Below are positions 62,201-64,000 of a stretch of DNA of 64,000 nucleotides, piece after piece. Source of the DNA: Spirosoma fluviale (lineage in GTDB: Bacteria; Bacteroidota; Bacteroidia; Cytophagales; Spirosomataceae). Under the pieces are notes generated by a model. That model saw only the letters and a program-made list of their open reading frames with translations, did not search any database and had not been told where the DNA came from. The stretch covers positions 1,054,001 through 1,118,000 of the forward strand of contig NZ_OCNH01000003.1 of the NCBI RefSeq assembly GCF_900230225.1. The letters are read 5' to 3'. Position 1 is the first letter of the stretch. Each line of letters starts with the position of its first letter. A program made the translations under genes and the position numbers.

Positions 62201-64000
62201 TAGGTGGTACATACGTCTGGTCGGACAACAAAACGGTTGGCAGTACGCTGACCATTACCCCGACGGCCGATGTAAGCTACCGTGTGCGTTGTAAAGTAGG
62301 CGATTGCCTCGGCGACTGGTCTGCTTACACAACCATCAAAGTGGGTACCCCAGCGGCACCGACCATTTCGGTCGCCGGGTCTACCAGCAACGTAACGACC
62401 TGCTTCGGTACGCCGGTAACCCTAGTTGCTGAAGGCTGTGGTCCGAATAGCTACGTGACCTGGTCGAATAATCAGGTGGGCTCGTCGATCACGGTATCGC
62501 TCGCTGCTTCAGCCATCTTTACGGCACAGTGCAGCAACTCGAACCAGTGTAAGAGCGTACCATCGAACACCATTGCGGTAACGGTACTGCCGAAAGTAAC
62601 GCAGCCGGTTGTCGTCGACAAGACGAACGCCTGTCCGTTCAAAACGGTCGATCTGGCTACAGCGGTAACCAGTAAGGCTACCACAACGGGTGGTTTGTTC
62701 GAATACTATACCAACGCATCATTGAGCAGCGATGCCAAAGTGGTTAACCCTGCGGCTGTTGGTACCGGTACGTACTACGTCGTTGAGCGAACAACTGCCG
62801 GTTGTGTAAGCCTGCCAGTTGCGGTTCATGTTCAGATCAATACCTGTGAGGAGCCTAAGCCCTGCGACACGCAGAATCCGGCAACGGCAAATGCAGGTGT
62901 CGATGCGAGTATCTGTGCAGCGAAGACCTATCAACTGAGTGGCGTTATGGGTGGTGCGGGTAAAACCGCCCACTGGACCACCAGTGGTAGTGGTTCGTTC
63001 AACAATTCGTACGCGCTCAACGCCATCTATACGGCCAGCGCTGAGGACATCCTGTCGGGTAAGGTAACCCTGACCCTGACAGTACGTACAGATAATGCGA
63101 ACTGCCCGGTGGCTACGGACAATATGCTGCTGACAATTGACGGCATCAAATCTGTTCCGGTGGTAACGTTAGCCGGTGCTGCCAACCTGTGCTATGGCGA
63201 CTCTGTAACCCTGAAGGCACCCGCCGGTGCCGCAGGATACAGGTGGAGCAACAACGCAACGACGCAGACGATTGTGGTGAAAACCAGCGGATCGTATAAT
63301 GTTCAGTTGTTTGACGCCAAAGGTTGTAGCTCCGTTAAATCGGACAATGTGGTCGTGAAAGTGGCTGAGCCGGTTATGCCACCCCTGGTGACTGACCTGC
63401 GCAATACCTGTCCGTCGAAAATTGTCGATCTGACAACAGCACTAGCGGCCCCGAAACCAGGGAATTCCTACGTGTATCGCATTTGCGAGTGTGTCACATC
63501 CAATATCGTGGTTCGTCCGGATTCTGTGTGCGAAGGCACGTACTGGATTGTTGAGAAAGGTCCGACCGGTTGCCTGAGCGCACCAGCCAAAGTGGTTGTT
63601 AACGTCTTCAACTGTGCTACCGATACCGTAGGGACGGACGTAAGCATTGCGAAAACGGCCAGCACCGCTTTTGTACAGAACGGTGCTCCGGTGGTGTACA
63701 CCCTCAAAGTGACCAACAATGGTACACGTACGGCGAAGAACATTCATGTTCGCGACGTATTACCAAAAGGGCTGGAGTTGTTACCTGCATCGGCAGCTAA
63801 CTATACCGTGTCGAATGGTGTGCTCAGCAAACGGATTGACAGCCTGAGAGCGGGTCAGTCTACGGATATTGTCTTCCGTGCACGCATCACGGTGAAAGGT
63901 AAGGAAGTGGTGAACAAAGCCGAGATTACCTATCTCGATAACCAGGACCCCAATCTGGCCAACAACAGCTCAAGCGTAACGGTGAAAGATACATCGTCGC
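56296..64000 (+). CDS. Giant surface protein with DUF11, SdrD-B-like and Ig-like repeats, partial (C-terminus beyond window)
   Basis: One open frame of at least 2568 codons, running off the right edge. From the first ATG (56296) a 160-residue stretch without similarity precedes a hydrophobic signal (LTLLWLWLAIAPAHAQAPA, near 168-186); ATG 56620 is an alternative start. Then: DUF11 domain (about 56866-57230), a loop with Cys pairs, two SdrD-B-like domains (57514-57870, 57886-58230: 'GSLGDYVFADANKNGAQDVGE' and 'ASLGDFVFEDTNKDGIQQPGE'), Ig-like units with Cys, a second DUF11 (59295-59665), about eleven tandem Ig-like repeats (59670-62610), further Ig-like units and a third DUF11 (63630-63990). 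Predicted to be exported, probably by T9SS, and to act as an adhesin or matrix protein. Inference: each Ig-like unit has two Cys for a disulfide. Terminal sorting domain not visible here. Confidence 0.88.
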   Translation, partial: MEEISTRHTHLSEAVAGSQAKAYSLTGRFISFLLKLYYGLFMPVQKVARSLMGHSLPTLKSANSSVTQRLVEGFAGSVGEPPDVGGSSPPGFRDQHLQKASNYFAQHPMNEQIILLKSFGEEFPHPVSDSGGGPSPAKPAGVSSFSELLSSFVSYAHGSPVLKGACSVLTLLWLWLAIAPAHAQAPAKINLQLHKTISNQSPAIGDIVTYTVVVSNAPGSATATNVLVKDELPIGGVTYVPNSATTLRGSATFNSVVSATVVTGLWNIASIAPGDSAVMILKATVNERGVWFNTAEVAGAGQTDTNSIPNNQSPTEDDFDAVCFSVPIFWYVGDEYTVTIPTGYDEIVWYRNDTAIVPTAVSTLLAEVNSDQSLTIKSPGVYRFVTYRTGCPATNCCDIQVIPGPYGSLGDYVFADANKNGAQDVGETGIDGVKVYLYDQLGTTRLDSTVTTGGGKYLFDSLTDGSYVVRFMAPSGYESTTANAVGISDALDSDAGANGFTGVYTIDTSQPTSSTARNNPTVDAGYFMPTASLGDFVFEDTNKDGIQQPGEPGIPGVVVTLYVNGVSSLTTLTNSSGLYSFTGLTPGSSLSYSVGFTAPSGFTATLANQGSDGTKDSDIDPITGRTQSVTLAAGETNTTLDAGFLPTCPVNFSLVVSNDATICNGDKAVLTASTPFSYVRWYLTPYGGTAFDTLSISKQSLIVSPTTTTVYYAEAVTQDGSCVSVRKPVVITVTTVPTPIALGNIKNSCPSTTVDLTKIAIENSTTGLVYEWYTSMNRSIATRVTNLTAVGAGKLYLFAKSGACYSNPTVLTVEITNCACQEVAGVNVGQGVAVCSGDAVPLKAVLSGSATSVVWTTSGTGTFSSPTSLSTTYMPSVADITTGNVVLTATTNDPDGPGGVCQTASSSLIAQINKRPEAPVNVAVEDALVCQGSSTKLVALAPGSKINWYDQDNKLIGTTESGEKLVVTPTKAGALIYMAEALSSAGCVSPRTSLTVTVGPCLADLGVVKEVVTPGTYSVGQKITYAITVTNNGPVTANSVKVTDMLPATLTFVGATPVGQYNAATGIWTIGTMASKANRSLLVEATINAAGSITNTAIVSSPDNDPKYTKNDTSSVTIPVVPCSVKPPTLACAITEICKGGTTTLTARGCEGGSVLWSNGKTGDLIFVAPSVTTTYTASCVVGACTSAVSNAITVTVVEPQVPVITASADNVCPGTSVTLTASGCVGGTIVWSDKAQTGTSIVVTPYGKTTYTAQCVIGSCPSNPATKTINITTDLPTPTIVCSTTVVCPGETVTLTVENCVGTPYWSNTTATTGSIIVTPTIGNNSYSVYCKTDGGCVSKTSAVYTINVVAPTVPTVTASTDTVCVKGAVTLTATNCNGTVKWNVANQTGPSIVVNPTANISYFAWCESRTCQSKPSNTVNITVITPTAPIVSVSSTTLCSGNKLTLTAKGCTGTVKWYGMDGVAKIGASIDIFPTATATYYATCQVGSTCESEASNKVRVTVSTSTTPAPVIAASSLSICSGGLVSLTATGCLGGTVKWSDGQTGPVAQVTVTPSNREFYALCMPTSASACGSGKSNVITINVTPLPKPTVTCSTDTICRGETVTLTVNNCLGTPRWSSTTATTGSIVVSPTVTTSYSVFCSNGTCTSETSNQYTITVIPAAIPTITASATAVAPGGTVTLTASGCNGEVIWSANDINGNNKGAVIVVRPEGTQTYYAQCKFHTCLSDPSVTVVINPGNCVVKAGTLVATNGIVCGGTSTTVTVSASPNGGLVQPAGYSVLYVLTKGAQKVIQQTSATPQFSVSSDAGEYTIHTLVYNANAGDKNYLDLSVVKPGITTAAEVLLLIGNKCAALDVAGAPVKVKVIEPPVLSTTASATVCYGSTVTFTASGCEGGVVTWSDGSIGKTIQKTAYSTLWLMATCTIDGCTSKSSKDLDVEVATPAIPIIVSNAPAVCVSETVSLTATGCVGGTYVWSDNKTVGSTLTITPTADVSYRVRCKVGDCLGDWSAYTTIKVGTPAAPTISVAGSTSNVTTCFGTPVTLVAEGCGPNSYVTWSNNQVGSSITVSLAASAIFTAQCSNSNQCKSVPSNTIAVTVLPKVTQPVVVDKTNACPFKTVDLATAVTSKATTTGGLFEYYTNASLSSDAKVVNPAAVGTGTYYVVERTTAGCVSLPVAVHVQINTCEEPKPCDTQNPATANAGVDASICAAKTYQLSGVMGGAGKTAHWTTSGSGSFNNSYALNAIYTASAEDILSGKVTLTLTVRTDNANCPVATDNMLLTIDGIKSVPVVTLAGAANLCYGDSVTLKAPAGAAGYRWSNNATTQTIVVKTSGSYNVQLFDAKGCSSVKSDNVVVKVAEPVMPPLVTDLRNTCPSKIVDLTTALAAPKPGNSYVYRICECVTSNIVVRPDSVCEGTYWIVEKGPTGCLSAPAKVVVNVFNCATDTVGTDVSIAKTASTAFVQNGAPVVYTLKVTNNGTRTAKNIHVRDVLPKGLELLPASAANYTVSNGVLSKRIDSLRAGQSTDIVFRARITVKGKEVVNKAEITYLDNQDPNLANNSSSVTVKDTSS
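59670..62610 (+). repeat. Tandem Ig-like protein repeats within the giant gene
   Basis: About eleven units, each 72-80 residues, with the core GxTVTLTAxGCxGGTVxWS, then 'TGxSIxVTPxxxTTYxAxC' and a VTVxxPxxPxI linker. The TLTAxGC strand starts near 59730, 59945, 60165, 60400, 60630, 60870, 61100, 61335, 61945, 62180 and 62415, with a divergent unit near 61570. DNA spacing is about 215-240 bp. Copies are similar but not identical, so expansion is old or corrected by divergence. Confidence 0.8.

Noticed and set aside
59670..62610. Regular repeats every 215-240 bp that could suggest a CRISPR-like or satellite array
   Set aside because: The periodicity is at protein level: the units are diverged Ig-like domains in one continuous frame, with no identical short repeats.

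Overview
The window reads as a chromosomal segment of a Bacteroidota bacterium, most likely a Cytophagales member close to Spirosoma. Reasons: a protein with a type IX secretion (T9SS) C-terminal sorting domain; a carboxypeptidase-regulatory-like TonB-dependent receptor; DUF4230, DUF2911, DUF4177 and DUF393 proteins; the NdhC-type NuoA/NuoB pair; a promoter of the Bacteroidota form TTTG-N20-TAnnTTTG; and very few Shine-Dalgarno sequences. The taxon is inferred from protein character only. No rRNA, tRNA, CRISPR array or insertion sequence was seen.

Layout. 1-6.3 kb: a minus-strand transporter block with three paralogous MFS carriers, a sodium/sugar-type SSS symporter and a small secreted protein. 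6.6-13.2 kb: a GT-C-like membrane protein, nuoA-nuoB cut off from the rest of complex I, an outer-membrane barrel protein, a YqgE/AlgH protein and a GH13 alpha-glucosidase with the alpha-1,6-type signature. 13.3-18.1 kb: a plus-strand operon of a Tat-exported sulfite-oxidase-like molybdoenzyme, a monohaem cytochrome c, an SsuD-like flavin monooxygenase and an SSS symporter. Together these suggest sulfonate uptake, desulfonation and periplasmic sulfite oxidation. 18.1-31.4 kb: mainly housekeeping and regulatory genes (hemA, histidine kinase, LuxE-like protein, sigma-54 activator without HTH, esterase, uvrB, PG-binding hydrolase, sufB).

31.4-44.4 kb is more accessory: a tail-collar protein, a T9SS-exported beta-propeller, an unlisted 46-residue peptide gene (34345-34485) with a lasso-RiPP-type leader motif but no maturation genes nearby, lipoproteins, two small acidic proteins with DoxX, a GbsR/DCC/TIGR01777 operon, an M23 peptidase, a POT peptide transporter, a MITE-like nested inverted repeat, and an AT-rich three-gene segment that may have been acquired. 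44.5-49.7 kb: a minus-strand set of TonB receptor, secreted helical protein, a histidine kinase with an N-terminal pentapeptide-repeat domain, and a LytTR response regulator, the last three joined by ATGA overlaps. 49.8-55.7 kb: acetyltransferase, cmk, FAD oxidoreductase and a large TolB-propeller/outer-membrane protein. From 56.3 kb to the window end runs one uninterrupted frame of more than 2,500 codons: a giant surface protein with DUF11 domains, two SdrD-B-like domains and about eleven tandem Ig-like repeats.

Several strong intergenic inverted repeats stand out: a 25-bp pair at 3088-3152, a 26-bp palindrome at 6457-6482, a 27-bp pair inside the sulfite operon at 14584-14646, and a GGCCAAGC/GCTTGGCC family present at two distant loci.
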